Counted from the first letter of the stretch, positions 1 through 8,155 are shown. The stretch is 64,000 bases of DNA from Bradyrhizobium sp. CCGUVB1N3 (GCF_024199925.1 NZ_JANADR010000001.1:2418001-2482000); one strand, 5' to 3'. The notes: a model not told the origin generated them from the sequence alone. Translations and numbers: made by a program.

Positions 1-1
1 C

Positions 2-295
2 GTCATCATCCAGCCGGGGCTGACGTTCCGCTTCGATCCGCTGCAGGGCTATTTTCCTCTGCTCAAGGACCGCCCCACGCTGGTGATCCTGGCAAGCGGC
101 AGCGATTATGCGACCGGGATGAACCGCGGCCGCATCGACATGGCGACGCCCTATTTGCGCGAAGCGCTGCGCTTCATCGGCGTAAGCGACGTGCGCTTCG
201 TGCCGATCGGCCCGACGGCCGGACCGGCCGGGCCGATCCGCGCCGCGCGCGACAGCGCCCACCGCCGCCTCGCTGAGATGGCGATTCGGTTCTGA
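2..295 (+). CDS. NAD(P)H-dependent FMN azoreductase-like protein, 3' end only
   Basis: The gene enters from the left edge and about 97 codons are visible. The residues FRFDPLQGYFPLLKDR followed by a hydrophobic strand (TLVILASGSDY) and then YLREALRFIGVSDVRFVPIG resemble the second half of AzoR/flavodoxin-like FMN-dependent NADH-azoreductases, where 'YL...LGFIG' precedes the last beta strand. The family reduces azo dyes or quinones in the cytosol using NAD(P)H and FMN. The FMN-binding N-terminus lies outside the window, so the assignment rests on the C-terminal part alone. It ends 3 bp from the end of the convergent HEAT-repeat gene. Confidence 0.6.
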   Translation, partial: VIIQPGLTFRFDPLQGYFPLLKDRPTLVILASGSDYATGMNRGRIDMATPYLREALRFIGVSDVRFVPIGPTAGPAGPIRAARDSAHRRLAEMAIRF

Positions 296-297
296 GG

Positions 298-1275
298 TTA
301 CGAACCGGCTCTCGCCTTCTTCGCGGCAATCTGCTGGAGCGCCCAGCGCGCGTTCTTGCGCACGTCGGGATCGGGGTCGTTGGCGACAACGGCGAGATAC
401 GCCTCGCCCTCGGGATCGGCGATCTCGCCGAGCGCGGCGGCCGCTTCCTTGCGGAGATTGGCCTGCTCGTGGTTGATGCCATTGCCGATCGGGCGCACCG
501 CGCGCTCGATCTTCATCTTGCCGAGGCTACGGATCGCCTTGAGCCGCACCTGCCAGAAATCGTCGGCAAGCGAGGCGATGAGCTGGTCGGCGGCAAGCGA
601 ACCGTTGACGTTGAGCCCCAGCGTTTCGGCAGCCATCTCCCGGACCATCCAGTCGGCGTCCTTCAGCGCACGGGTGATCGTCTCGGCCGCCGGCTTCATC
701 TGCGAGAAGGCGAGCGCACTCACCGCGGCGCGGCGCACATGGGCATCGGGATCGTGGATCAGCGCGGTCAGCGCCGGAATCGACTCTTCGAGCTTCAGGA
801 AGCCGATGACGCCGATCGCCTGCACGCGCACCGCCGCATCGCCATCCTGGAGCGCTTCCAGCGCGGGCTTCAGCGTATCCTTGCGGCGCAGCTCCTTCAG
901 TGCGCGGAGCGCGCCCATGCGGACGAAGGCGTGGGCATGTCTGACCAGCGGCAGGATGACATCGGCGCAGGCCGGGTCCTTGAACTCGGCCATGCTGTCG
1001 GCCGCAGCCACGGCCACGATCCGCTCGGGGTCGACGAGCAGCTTGACGAGCGCATTCGCTGCCTCCGGCCCGTCGAACTCGCCGAGTGCCATCGCGACCT
1101 GCTGGCGCACGCCGGCGTCGGGATCGGACACCATGTTGGCGAGATGGCCGACCGCGGCGGGATCGCCGGAATGGCCGAGCGCGATGATGGCGACGCGGCG
1201 TTCCGCGGGGTCCGCGGCCTGGAGCCGCTCGTCGGCGTCATCGAGATCATCGTAGGATTCGAACGGGCTCGACAT
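298..1275 (-). CDS. HEAT-repeat (PBS-lyase-like) protein of the AprAB-like cluster
   Basis: The protein has 325 residues and begins MSSPFESYDD. After a short acidic N-terminus it is built almost entirely of about nine 30-32-residue HEAT-like repeats, recognisable by recurring D.D..VR..A..AL (for example DPDAGVRQQVAMALGEF, DGDAAVRVQAIGVIG, DPDAHVRRAAVSALA, DPDVRKNARWAL). Such repeats form alpha solenoids that scaffold proteins or assist cofactor insertion; no catalytic motif is visible. Its start lies 2 bp after the ferredoxin stop codon, so it is the last gene of the flavoprotein-ferredoxin-HEAT operon. A chaperone or docking role for the redox pair is inferred from that position only. A longer frame extending to 1458 overlaps the ferredoxin and is rejected. 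Confidence 0.85.
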   Translation of the reverse strand: MSSPFESYDDLDDADERLQAADPAERRVAIIALGHSGDPAAVGHLANMVSDPDAGVRQQVAMALGEFDGPEAANALVKLLVDPERIVAVAAADSMAEFKDPACADVILPLVRHAHAFVRMGALRALKELRRKDTLKPALEALQDGDAAVRVQAIGVIGFLKLEESIPALTALIHDPDAHVRRAAVSALAFSQMKPAAETITRALKDADWMVREMAAETLGLNVNGSLAADQLIASLADDFWQVRLKAIRSLGKMKIERAVRPIGNGINHEQANLRKEAAAALGEIADPEGEAYLAVVANDPDPDVRKNARWALQQIAAKKARAGS

Positions 1276-1277
1276 GC

Positions 1278-1511
1278 TCACCTCAACAGATAGGGGATGT
1301 TGACGGTGACGGCACCGGTCGGGCAATCCGCCTCGCAGGGCATGCAGTACCAGCATTCGTCGTAGGCCATGTAGGCCTTTCCGGTCATGTCGCTGATACG
1401 GAGCACGTCGAGCGGGCAGACATCGACGCACACCGTGCAGCCCTTGTCCGCGATGCATTTGGCGTCGTCGACCACCACCGGGACCGAGGTCTGATAGGAA
1501 GCGAGAGGCAT
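1278..1511 (-). CDS. AprB-like ferredoxin, 2x[4Fe-4S]
   Basis: A 77-residue protein with two cysteine clusters: CIADKGCTVCVDVCP near residues 15-29 and CWYCMPCEADCP near residues 49-60. Each can ligate one [4Fe-4S] centre. The spacing and the Trp/Tyr between the first Cys of the second cluster resemble the iron-sulfur subunit (AprB) of adenylylsulfate reductase, but the protein is about half the length of AprB and lacks its C-terminal tail. The start at MPLASYQ is supported by an AGGAG box. It lies 34 bp downstream of the flavoprotein gene and directly ahead of the HEAT gene, so it probably passes electrons to or from the flavoprotein in the cytoplasm. Confidence 0.85.
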   Translation of the reverse strand: MPLASYQTSVPVVVDDAKCIADKGCTVCVDVCPLDVLRISDMTGKAYMAYDECWYCMPCEADCPTGAVTVNIPYLLR

Positions 1512-1545
1512 CGTCAAATCTCCTGTTGCGTTGCTGTTCGGCGGC

Positions 1546-3288
1546 TCAGGCGCTCGCCCGGATGCGCTGCTTGTCGTAGAGGTCCTTCTCGTCGTCGGCG
1601 ATCGGCACGACATAAGGTTCGACCGCGCGCTTCTCGCTGGTCATCCTGCCGTCTCGCTTGGAAAGCAGCGTGTGGCAGAACCAATTCTCGTTGTCCTTCT
1701 CCGGGAAATCCGTGCGCCAGTGGTAGAGACCCCAGCGGCTTTCCTCGCGGTACAACGAGGCGTGGGCCGCCATATCCGCGCAATCCATGATCGACTGCAC
1801 CTCCAGCGCGCGGAGCAGCTCGTGCGCGTTGCGGGCAATCATGCGCTCCTGCATGTCCTCGCGCACCTCGGCGAGGCGCCGCATGCCGAGCTCGTATTTG
1901 CGGGTCACCTTCGGCGGCTGGAGATAGTCGTTCACCAGGCGCCGGGTCTTGTACTCGATCTGGTTCGGCGGAATGCCGTCCTCGCGCGTGGTCGGCGCCA
2001 TTACGCGCTCGCGCTCCATCGCTACTTCGCTCGCATCGAACTCCGCAAAATCGTGACTGTCGGCGAACTCCATCGCGTCGATGCCGGCGACCGAGCCGTT
2101 GGTGAAGGCGCCCAGCATGTAGTTGTGCGGCACGCTCGCCATGTCGCCGGCAGCATAGAGGCCCGGCACGGTGGTGCGCGCATTGTCGTCGACGAACACG
2201 CCGGAGGCGCTGTGGCCGGAGCAGAAGCCGATCTCCGAGATGTGCATCTCGATCGACTCGCTGCGGTAATCGACGCCGCGTCCCTGCTGAAACAGCCCGC
2301 GCGTCGGCCGCTCCACCTTGTGCAGCGTCGATTCGATCTCCGAAATGGTGTCGGGATGGAGATGCTTGAGCTGGAGGAACACCGGCCCCTTGCCGGACAA
2401 CAGCTCGTTGTAGAACTCGAGCATCATCTGGCCGGACCAGTAGTCGCATTCGATGAAGCGCGAGCCTTCGTTGTTGGCGGTGTAGGCGCCGAAGGGGCCG
2501 GCGACATAGGCGCAGGCCGGGCCGTTATAGTCCTTGATCAGCGGATTGATCTGGAAGCATTCGAGGTTCGCCAGCGCCGCACCCGCATGATAGGCCATGG
2601 CATAGCCGTCGCCGGAATTGGCGGCGTTCTCGTAGGTGCCGAACATGTAGCCTGACGTCGGAAGGCCGAGCCGGCCGGCGGCGCCCATGCACAGGATGAC
2701 GGCCTTCGCCTTGATGACGAGCATTTCGGCGGTGCGCGTGTTGACGCTGATCGCGCCGGCGATGCGACCGTCGGCGGACTTCAGCAATCGCGTCGCCATG
2801 TAGCGGTTCGAGATCAGGATGCGGGCACGGCGGAGCTGACGGTACAGCGCCTTCTTCACGGTCTCCCCGTTCGGCATCGGCAGGACATAGGTGCCGATGT
2901 GGTGCACCTTCTTGACAGCATAGTCGCCGTTCTCGTTCTTCAGGAAGCGGATGCCGAAACTGTCGAGCTCCTCGATGATCCCAAAGCAGTTTTGAGCGTA
3001 TTTGTAGACCGCCTTCTGATCGACGATGCCGTCGTTCGCGATGGTGATCTCCTTGGTGTACTGCTCGGGCGTCGCATAGCCGGGAATGACGGCGTTGTTG
3101 AGCCCGTCCATACCCATCGAGATCGCGCCGGAGCGTTTGACGTTGGCTTTCTCGAGCAGGACGACGTTGGCCTTCGGGTTCTTCAGTTTCGCCTTCAGCG
3201 CCGCCATCGGTCCGGCCGTGCCGCCGCCGATGACCAGCACATCGCAGGAAACCTCGGAAAGTCCGTCGACGATCTGATCTAGTGCCAT
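1546..3288 (-). CDS. AprA/fumarate reductase-type FAD flavoprotein
   Basis: 580 residues. The N-terminal dinucleotide-binding motif CDVLVIGGGTAGPMAALKAK (about 15-34) is followed by the FAD-binding/capping architecture of the succinate dehydrogenase-fumarate reductase superfamily. A second FAD contact region is at TTVPGLYAAGDMASVPHNYM (about 385-404). Length, the KR-SGAISMGMDGLNN segment and the adjacent AprB-like ferredoxin put it nearest adenylylsulfate-reductase alpha-like proteins. However, no sulfate-activation genes (sat, qmo) are in view, so true APS reduction is not implied. Start MALDQIVDG is chosen for its AGGAG box; an upstream in-frame ATG at 3327 lacks one. It heads a three-gene operon and has a palindromic box 75 bp upstream. 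Substrate unknown. Confidence 0.85.
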   Translation of the reverse strand: MALDQIVDGLSEVSCDVLVIGGGTAGPMAALKAKLKNPKANVVLLEKANVKRSGAISMGMDGLNNAVIPGYATPEQYTKEITIANDGIVDQKAVYKYAQNCFGIIEELDSFGIRFLKNENGDYAVKKVHHIGTYVLPMPNGETVKKALYRQLRRARILISNRYMATRLLKSADGRIAGAISVNTRTAEMLVIKAKAVILCMGAAGRLGLPTSGYMFGTYENAANSGDGYAMAYHAGAALANLECFQINPLIKDYNGPACAYVAGPFGAYTANNEGSRFIECDYWSGQMMLEFYNELLSGKGPVFLQLKHLHPDTISEIESTLHKVERPTRGLFQQGRGVDYRSESIEMHISEIGFCSGHSASGVFVDDNARTTVPGLYAAGDMASVPHNYMLGAFTNGSVAGIDAMEFADSHDFAEFDASEVAMERERVMAPTTREDGIPPNQIEYKTRRLVNDYLQPPKVTRKYELGMRRLAEVREDMQERMIARNAHELLRALEVQSIMDCADMAAHASLYREESRWGLYHWRTDFPEKDNENWFCHTLLSKRDGRMTSEKRAVEPYVVPIADDEKDLYDKQRIRASA

Positions 3289-3348
3289 CGCTTGCTCCTG
3301 GTTCGCCGGCGTCCGGCGCCTTTGCATCAGATTTGTTCAGGTGGCTTT

Positions 3349-3375
3349 CCGGCGATAGCAATTAGTTGTCGCCGG
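3349..3375. promoter_or_regulatory. Palindromic box 1 (core CAATTAGTTG) upstream of the flavoprotein operon
   Basis: The core CAATTAGTTG (3359-3368) is flanked by CCGGCGA on the left and TCGCCGG on the right, giving a perfect 7-bp outer inverted repeat. The core centre is about 75 bp before the flavoprotein start and 23 bp beyond the end of the ferredoxin reductase gene. Similar CCGG-framed cores occur at 4248, 4332 and 5727, each ahead of another transcription unit of this cluster. An operator is more likely than a terminator because there is no T-run and the core recurs at promoters. Confidence 0.55.
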
Positions 3376-3390
3376 AGAGAGATTTGCCCT

Positions 3391-4164
3391 TCACCGCTCC
3401 ACGAACGCTTTCTCGATCACGAAGTGGCCGGGCTGGCTGTGATTGCCTTCGGCAAAGCCGCGGTCCCTGAACATCACGTGGAGCTCCTCGAGCATCGCCG
3501 GGCTGCCACAGAGCATGATGCGATCCGTATCGCGGTCGAGGCCGGGCTGGCCGATGTCCTCGAAGAGCTGGTTCGACGCGATCAGGTCGGTGATGCGGCC
3601 GCGATTGCGGAACGGCTCGCGCGTGACGGTCGGGTAATAGATCAGCTTGTCCGTGATCAGGGGACCGAAGAATTCGTGGGCCCGCATGCTCTCGACCAGG
3701 TGCTCGCCATAGGCGAGCTCGGAAACCTGGCGGCAGCCATGGGCGAGCACGATGGTCTCGTAATTCTCGTAGACGTCGGGGTCCTTGATCAGGCTTGCGA
3801 ACGGCGCAAGCCCGGTACCGGTGGACAGCAGCAGCAACCGCTTTCCCGGAATGAGATTGCCGGTGATCAGCGTGCCCGTGGGCTTGCGCCCGACCAGGAT
3901 GATGTCGCCTTCCCTGATCTTCTGGAGCCGCGAAGTAAGCGGACCGTCGGGCACCTTGATGCTGAAGAACTCGAGATTCTCCTCGTGATTGGCGCTCGCC
4001 ATGCTGTAGGCGCGCATCAAGGGCCGGCCGTCGACCTCGAGCCCGATCATGGCGAACTGGCCGTTCTGGAAGCGGAAGCCGGGATCGCGCGTCGCGGTGA
4101 AGCTGAACAGGGATTCGGTCCAGTGTTTCACCGAGAGGACCGTCTCCTTCTGAAAAGCGCTCAT
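3391..4164 (-). CDS. Ferredoxin-NADP(+) reductase
   Basis: 257 residues, the usual size of bacterial FNRs. The FAD-binding motif RAYSMAS is near residue 52, matching the family R-x-Y-S/T pattern. The pyrophosphate/NADP region begins LLLSTGTGLAPFASLI (about 110), and the protein ends ...GHFVIEKAFVER, the aromatic-free C-terminus common in alphaproteobacterial FNRs. It exchanges electrons between NADP(H) and ferredoxin in the cytosol, which fits supplying the AprB-like ferredoxin encoded next to it. An AGGAGAG box precedes MSAFQKE. It is transcribed leftward from a promoter region shared with the divergent DUF971 gene. Confidence 0.92.
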   Translation of the reverse strand: MSAFQKETVLSVKHWTESLFSFTATRDPGFRFQNGQFAMIGLEVDGRPLMRAYSMASANHEENLEFFSIKVPDGPLTSRLQKIREGDIILVGRKPTGTLITGNLIPGKRLLLLSTGTGLAPFASLIKDPDVYENYETIVLAHGCRQVSELAYGEHLVESMRAHEFFGPLITDKLIYYPTVTREPFRNRGRITDLIASNQLFEDIGQPGLDRDTDRIMLCGSPAMLEELHVMFRDRGFAEGNHSQPGHFVIEKAFVER

Positions 4165-4242
4165 CGTTCGTCTCTCCTTGCTTGCCCGATGCCGGGGAAA
4201 GTTTCGGAGAGGAGCTATTCCCGCAACGGCGAACTGCCATTC

Positions 4243-4268
4243 CCGGTCGATTAGTTTCACATTTCGCC
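4243..4268. promoter_or_regulatory. Palindromic box 4 (core CGATTAGTTT) upstream of the ferredoxin reductase
   Basis: CCGG followed by CGATTAGTTT (4248-4257), about 88 bp ahead of the reductase start. It is the most degenerate of the four copies; compare CGATTAGTTG, the reverse complement of the copy at 5727. It shares the 5' CCGG frame but lacks a clean right arm. Confidence 0.35.
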
Positions 4269-4327
4269 AGCGATGACCGAAGAGGAGGCAGCCGCGCTTT
4301 CCTCGCGACTGTCGCCTCCGCTCAAGT

Positions 4328-4353
4328 CCGGCAATTAGTTGCTATCCCGCCGG
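4328..4353. promoter_or_regulatory. Palindromic box 2 (core CAATTAGTTG) upstream of the DUF971 gene
   Basis: CCGG-CAATTAGTTG (4332-4341)-CTATCC-CGCCGG. The core is identical to the one at 3359, and the adjoining TTGCTATC also occurs on the opposite strand at that site. The centre lies 54 bp before the DUF971 start codon. It shares the divergent intergenic region with the box at 4248. Confidence 0.5.
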
Positions 4354-4389
4354 CTGTTCTGCTCGCTAGAAAGAGACCGGAGGCTCGCC

Positions 4390-4704
4390 ATGACTATGAC
4401 TGCACTGGTCGCACCAACGGTGACTGACTACGCGACAAGCGCCGATCTCGCGACTCTCGTCGTGCGCACCACGCACGATGGCGAGGTCATGCTCGGCGCC
4501 GAGCGGCTCCGCCTCTCCTGCAAATGCGCGCACTGCACCCGCGCCCGCTTCGACGGCCGCTTCCCCCAGGGGTTTCCGGGCATCGCCATCACCGAGATCG
4601 GCGACCTCGGCTACGGGCTGAACATCTCGTTCTCGGACGGCCACAACCGCGGGATCTACCCGAAGCCGTATTTGCTGAATTTGGCTGAGCGTCAGGGCGG
4701 TTAG
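4390..4704 (+). CDS. DUF971 (gamma-butyrobetaine hydroxylase-like N-terminal) protein
   Basis: 104 residues. The pattern L..SCKCAHCTR.....FPQGFPGIAITEIGDLGYGLNISFSDGHNRGIYPKPYLL matches DUF971: a conserved central Cys cluster region followed by the G-H-x-x-G-I-Y signature (here GHNRGIY). Standalone DUF971 proteins are often encoded near Fe-S or Mo cofactor genes and are suspected to bind metal or clusters, though biochemical proof is limited. A GGAGG box fixes the start at 4390. Its place between the reductase and the Crp/Fnr gene suggests help in building or protecting the cluster's iron-sulfur proteins; this is inference. Confidence 0.85.
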   Translation: MTMTALVAPTVTDYATSADLATLVVRTTHDGEVMLGAERLRLSCKCAHCTRARFDGRFPQGFPGIAITEIGDLGYGLNISFSDGHNRGIYPKPYLLNLAERQGG

Positions 4705-4772
4705 ACGGTCCCACCTCGCTCCGTTCCCCACCAAAGCGTACGCCCCCGGGACCGCGCCCCCTGGCTGCCACC

Positions 4773-4806
4773 CTACTTTGCATGGGGTTGTTTTCGACAT
4801 TTTGTG
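4773..4806. repeat. Dispersed intergenic repeat, copy A
   Basis: The segment CTACTTTGCATGGGGTTGTT and the following TTCGACATTTTGT recur in reverse orientation at 35641-35671 and 36930-36963. All lie outside genes. This copy sits in the 179-bp gap before the Crp/Fnr gene. The family looks like a genome-wide interspersed element; its function is unknown. Confidence 0.7.
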
Positions 4807-4883
4807 CGAACGCCTAACTCCTCACCCATCTGGCACGGACATTGCTCCTCTTTAGAACGGTTTGAACAATCCGGAGGCAGGTG

Positions 4884-5657
4884 ATGTTGCAGGCGGCCAA
4901 TGCGGTTCGCGGGACTGTTCCCGCAACGGTCCGGCCTGCCGGAAGCTCATCGCTGCTGCTCACCGAGAACCAGCAGTGGATCGGCGGACCTCCGTCGCTG
5001 ATGGACAAGCTCACGCCGCGCGAGCGCGAATTGGTGCTGAAGCAGGGACGCCGCAAGGTGCTCAACCGCGGCCAGACGCTGTTCAGCCAGGGCGGCAAGC
5101 ATGACGGCATCTGGCTGATCGAGAGCGGCCGCATCCGTGTCTTCTACACCTCGCCGCTCGGTCGCGAGATCACACTCGCCTATTGGCATGTCGGCAATTT
5201 CGTCGGCGGGCCCGAAGTATTCGAAGGCACCGTGCATCAATGGTCAGGCGTTGCATCCAGCAATTGCAGCGTCGTGCACCTTCCCGGAAAGGAGCTGCGA
5301 ACGCTCGCGGCCGAAATCCCCAACCTCGCCATCGGCCTTATCGAAGGCCTGACCTTCAAGGGCAAGTGCTATTCGGCGCTGGCGCAGATGCTGGGAACGC
5401 GCTCGATCACCCAGCGCCTTGCGCATCTGATGCTCCACCTCGTCGAGCTCTATGGCGTGGAGGATGCCGATGGCAGGGTGATCGCGGCCGCGTTCACCCA
5501 TGCTGACATCGCCCACATGGTCGGCGCCACGCGGCAATGGGTCACGATCAGCCTGAAGCGCATGCAGGAGAAGGGAATCGTTCAGACAAAGCGCTCCCAG
5601 ATCGTGGTCTGCCGCCCCGACATCCTGGAGGAGATGCGCGGGCAGGCAGCCGATTAG
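4884..5657 (+). CDS. Crp/Fnr-family transcriptional regulator
   Basis: 257 residues. The N-terminal cyclic-nucleotide-binding-like beta roll covers about residues 35-140 (GIWLIESGRIRVFYTSPLGREITLAYW), then comes a dimerisation helix, and the C-terminal winged helix contains FTHADIAHMVGATRQWVTISLKRMQEKGI (about 198-226). The FNR cysteine set for an oxygen-sensing [4Fe-4S] centre is absent, so it is not a classical FNR; a ligand- or redox-sensing CRP-like mode is possible. The ATG at 4884 has a GGAGG box 6 bp upstream; a GTG one codon earlier is too close. It lies between the DUF971 gene and the importer and is the obvious candidate to control the boxes at 3359, 4248, 4332 and 5727. Confidence 0.92.
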   Translation: MLQAANAVRGTVPATVRPAGSSSLLLTENQQWIGGPPSLMDKLTPRERELVLKQGRRKVLNRGQTLFSQGGKHDGIWLIESGRIRVFYTSPLGREITLAYWHVGNFVGGPEVFEGTVHQWSGVASSNCSVVHLPGKELRTLAAEIPNLAIGLIEGLTFKGKCYSALAQMLGTRSITQRLAHLMLHLVELYGVEDADGRVIAAAFTHADIAHMVGATRQWVTISLKRMQEKGIVQTKRSQIVVCRPDILEEMRGQAAD

Positions 5658-5722
5658 GACCGCTGCACATGCAATTGGCTTCCAACTGCAAAACTGCCCA
5701 AGGAGTATGCAACCGGTCTTTC

Positions 5723-5746
5723 CCGGCAACTAATCGACTGCGGCGG
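5723..5746. promoter_or_regulatory. Palindromic box 3 (core CAACTAATCG) upstream of the ABC importer
   Basis: CCGG-CAACTAATCG (5727-5736)-ACTGCGGCGG, with the same CCGG frame and core as the boxes at 3349 (reverse strand) and 4328. The centre lies about 80-92 bp before the two possible starts of the binding-protein gene. Confidence 0.5.
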
Positions 5747-5810
5747 TAAATCCGGATTTGCCCTGCCCGTCCCGTCACCCAATCATGGCAACCACAGCAC
5801 ATCCAACCGA

Positions 5811-7244
5811 ATGAGGATGAGAATGGTCCGCCATCTTCCCACGCTCTCGATCGCGATGTCGGTGACGTCGCTGGCGCTCTTGCTGGCGCAGCCCGCGGCG
5901 GCGGAGACAGTCACCCTCGGTATCGGCACGCAGGACACCACGACCAACACGGTCACCGCCGGCGTCGTCATCCGGCAGCTTCATCTCCTCGAAAAATATC
6001 TGCCGACCGATGGCAAATACGCCAACATCAAGTTCGAGCTGGAATGGCAGAATTTTACGTCCGGCCCGCCCGTCACCAATGCGATGATGGCGAACAAGCT
6101 TCAGATCGGCATGATGGGCGACTATCCGCTGATCGTGAACGGCTTCACCTTCGAGAGCAATCCCGAGAGCAAGAGCCGGCTGATCGGCGTCGCCGCCTAC
6201 AGCCTCTCCGGCTCGGGCAACGGCATCGTCGTTCACAAGGATTCGCCCTACTACGATCTCGCCGATCTCAAGGGCAAGCTCGTCAGCGTGCCCTTCGGCT
6301 CCGCCGCGCACGGCATGGTGCTGAAGGCGATGCAGGATCGCGGCTATGCGTCCGACTTCTTCCAGCTCGTGAGCCAAAGCCCCGAGGTCGGCTCGACCAA
6401 TCTCCAGGAAAAGAAGATCGACGCCCACGCCGACTTCGTTCCCTTCGCCGAGCTGCTGCCGTTCCGCGGCTTCGCGCGCAAGATTTTTGACGGCGTCGAG
6501 ACCAATTTACCGACCTTTCACGGCATCGTCGCGCGCACCGACTTCGCGGAAAAATATCCGGAGGTCGTCGTCGCCTACATGAAGGCGATCATCGCCGCCA
6601 ACCAGTGGCTGCGCGACAATCCCAAGCTTGCGGCCGAGAAGATCCAGGAGTGGACCGGCATCAGCAAGGAGGTCGTCTACATCTTCTTGGGCCCCAGCGG
6701 CAACATGACCACCGATCCCACGATCAAGCCAGCGCTGATCGAGGCGGCCACCACCGACGTCAAGGTGCTGCAAAATCTCGGCCGCATGAAGGAGTTCGAT
6801 CCGAAGAAGTGGGTCGACGACAGCTATATCCGCAAGGCCTATGCCGAGATGAAGCTCGATTACGACGCGCAGCTTGCGAGCGCCAAGAACTACGAGATCT
6901 CCGGCGAGGACAGCTTCTGCAAGAAGCCGATCGCCGATCCGCACAAGGCCGGCGAGGTCTGGGTCGACGAAACCGGCATCCTGCCGTTCGCGAGCGCGGC
7001 CTGCACGCTCGGCGCCTATGCGGACTTCAAGGCCAAGGGCAAGAAGATCAACGTCGCCTATGTCTTCGACACCACCCGCGGCATCAAGCTGTTCGCCGAC
7101 CAGGCCTTCTATGCGGTCGGCGCCGGTGACGTCGCGCCGTTCCTCCTGAAGAAGGACGCGGAAGCCTACGCGGCCAAGATCAACGGCAAGGTTCTCGGCT
7201 TCGATGAAGCCGTGAAATCGGCGGTCGCCGGAGGCAAGACGTGA
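5811..7244 (+). CDS. ABC importer substrate-binding protein (NitT/TauT type) with C-terminal NosL-like domain
   Basis: 477 residues from the first ATG; the ATG at 5823 has the better GAGG spacing and may be the true start. A Sec signal ends near AQPAAAE (about residue 31). Residues 35-340 form a periplasmic binding fold of the nitrate/sulfonate/taurine type (TNAMMANKLQIGMMGDYPLIVNG, SVPFGSAAHGMVLKAMQDRG). Residues about 370-472 are not normally found in such proteins. The stretch INVAYVFDTTRGIKLFADQAFY, then YAVG..DVAPFLLKKDAEAYAAKINGKVLGFDEA, matches the end of NosL-type copper-binding lipoproteins (Y..G.....PF..K.DAE.F....GG.VL.FDE). One Cys (C370) precedes this part and C398 lies within it. 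Substrate unknown; a metal- or thiol-linked ligand is conceivable. Confidence 0.85.
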   Translation: MRMRMVRHLPTLSIAMSVTSLALLLAQPAAAETVTLGIGTQDTTTNTVTAGVVIRQLHLLEKYLPTDGKYANIKFELEWQNFTSGPPVTNAMMANKLQIGMMGDYPLIVNGFTFESNPESKSRLIGVAAYSLSGSGNGIVVHKDSPYYDLADLKGKLVSVPFGSAAHGMVLKAMQDRGYASDFFQLVSQSPEVGSTNLQEKKIDAHADFVPFAELLPFRGFARKIFDGVETNLPTFHGIVARTDFAEKYPEVVVAYMKAIIAANQWLRDNPKLAAEKIQEWTGISKEVVYIFLGPSGNMTTDPTIKPALIEAATTDVKVLQNLGRMKEFDPKKWVDDSYIRKAYAEMKLDYDAQLASAKNYEISGEDSFCKKPIADPHKAGEVWVDETGILPFASAACTLGAYADFKAKGKKINVAYVFDTTRGIKLFADQAFYAVGAGDVAPFLLKKDAEAYAAKINGKVLGFDEAVKSAVAGGKT

Positions 7245-7282
7245 GTAGCAGTCCCGCGATCCTGCGCCATCAGGAGGACGCC

Positions 7283-8155
7283 ATGCCGGCAGTTGCAGCC
7301 GTCACCGAGCCCACGCCTGCTCCCGTCGCGACGCCGACCCCCGCGCCACCCTCATTCGGCGCCTTGGCAGGGCGCTGGTACCGGCTCAACCAGGACAGGT
7401 TGCGTGCGATCGCGATAGGCGTGATCTCGCTCGCCGCCTTCCTGCTCGTCTGGCATCTGCTCACGACCTACCGCGTCGTGTTCTTCGTGCGCTTCACCAA
7501 CGTGCCCTCGCCGGTGGCGGTCTATGCGAGCTTCACCAAGGCGATCCATGATCCCAAATTCCTGCTGCACATCCTCTTGAGCTGCCGGCGCATCTTCTTC
7601 GGCTTCTCACTGGCGGCCATCGTCGGCGTGCCGCTCGGGCTGATCATGGGCCGCTTCAAGCTGGTGCATGAGGTGGTGTTCCCGGTTGCGGAAGTGCTGC
7701 GGCCGATCCCAGCGATCGCCTGGGTGCCGATGGCGATCATGCTGTGGCCGACCAACGAGCAGAGCATCGTCTTCATCACTTTCCTCGGCTCGTTCTTCCC
7801 GATCCTGGTCAACACGTTGCACGGCATGTCGCTGGTCGACCCAGTGCTGGTGCGCGCGGCGCAATGCCTGGGGGCGCGCGAGCGCTCGATCTTCCGCGAG
7901 GTGTACTTTCCGGCCTCGCTTCCGCACATCTTCACCGGCCTCACCATCGGCATGGGGGTCGCCTGGGTGTCGCTGATCGCGGCCGAGATGATCTCCGGGC
8001 AATACGGCATCGGCTATTTCACCTGGGAGGCCTATTCGCTGGTCCAATATGCCGACATTGCGCTCGGCATGATCGCGATCGGCGTGCTTGGCCTCGGATC
8101 GAGCCTCTTGATCCGCGGCGCCGGACAACTGGTGATGCCATGGAGGGCGAAATGA
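7283..8155 (+). CDS. ABC importer permease (NitT/TauT type)
   Basis: 290 residues with about six membrane helices. The BPD_transp_1 loop (EAA motif) is VRAAQCLGARERSIFREVYFPASLPHIFTGLTIGMG, near residues 190-225. The ATG at 7283 has a perfect AGGAGG box; a GTG at 7241 overlapping the previous stop would add 14 residues and is the alternative. Length and motif fit the SsuC/TauC/NrtB family. It forms the channel for the substrate bound by the preceding protein. Confidence 0.92.
   Translation: MPAVAAVTEPTPAPVATPTPAPPSFGALAGRWYRLNQDRLRAIAIGVISLAAFLLVWHLLTTYRVVFFVRFTNVPSPVAVYASFTKAIHDPKFLLHILLSCRRIFFGFSLAAIVGVPLGLIMGRFKLVHEVVFPVAEVLRPIPAIAWVPMAIMLWPTNEQSIVFITFLGSFFPILVNTLHGMSLVDPVLVRAAQCLGARERSIFREVYFPASLPHIFTGLTIGMGVAWVSLIAAEMISGQYGIGYFTWEAYSLVQYADIALGMIAIGVLGLGSSLLIRGAGQLVMPWRAK

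Noticed and set aside
1546..3288. Calling the flavoprotein true adenylylsulfate reductase alpha (aprA)
   Set aside because: The AprB-like partner is short and no sat, qmo or dsr genes accompany it; only family-level similarity can be supported.
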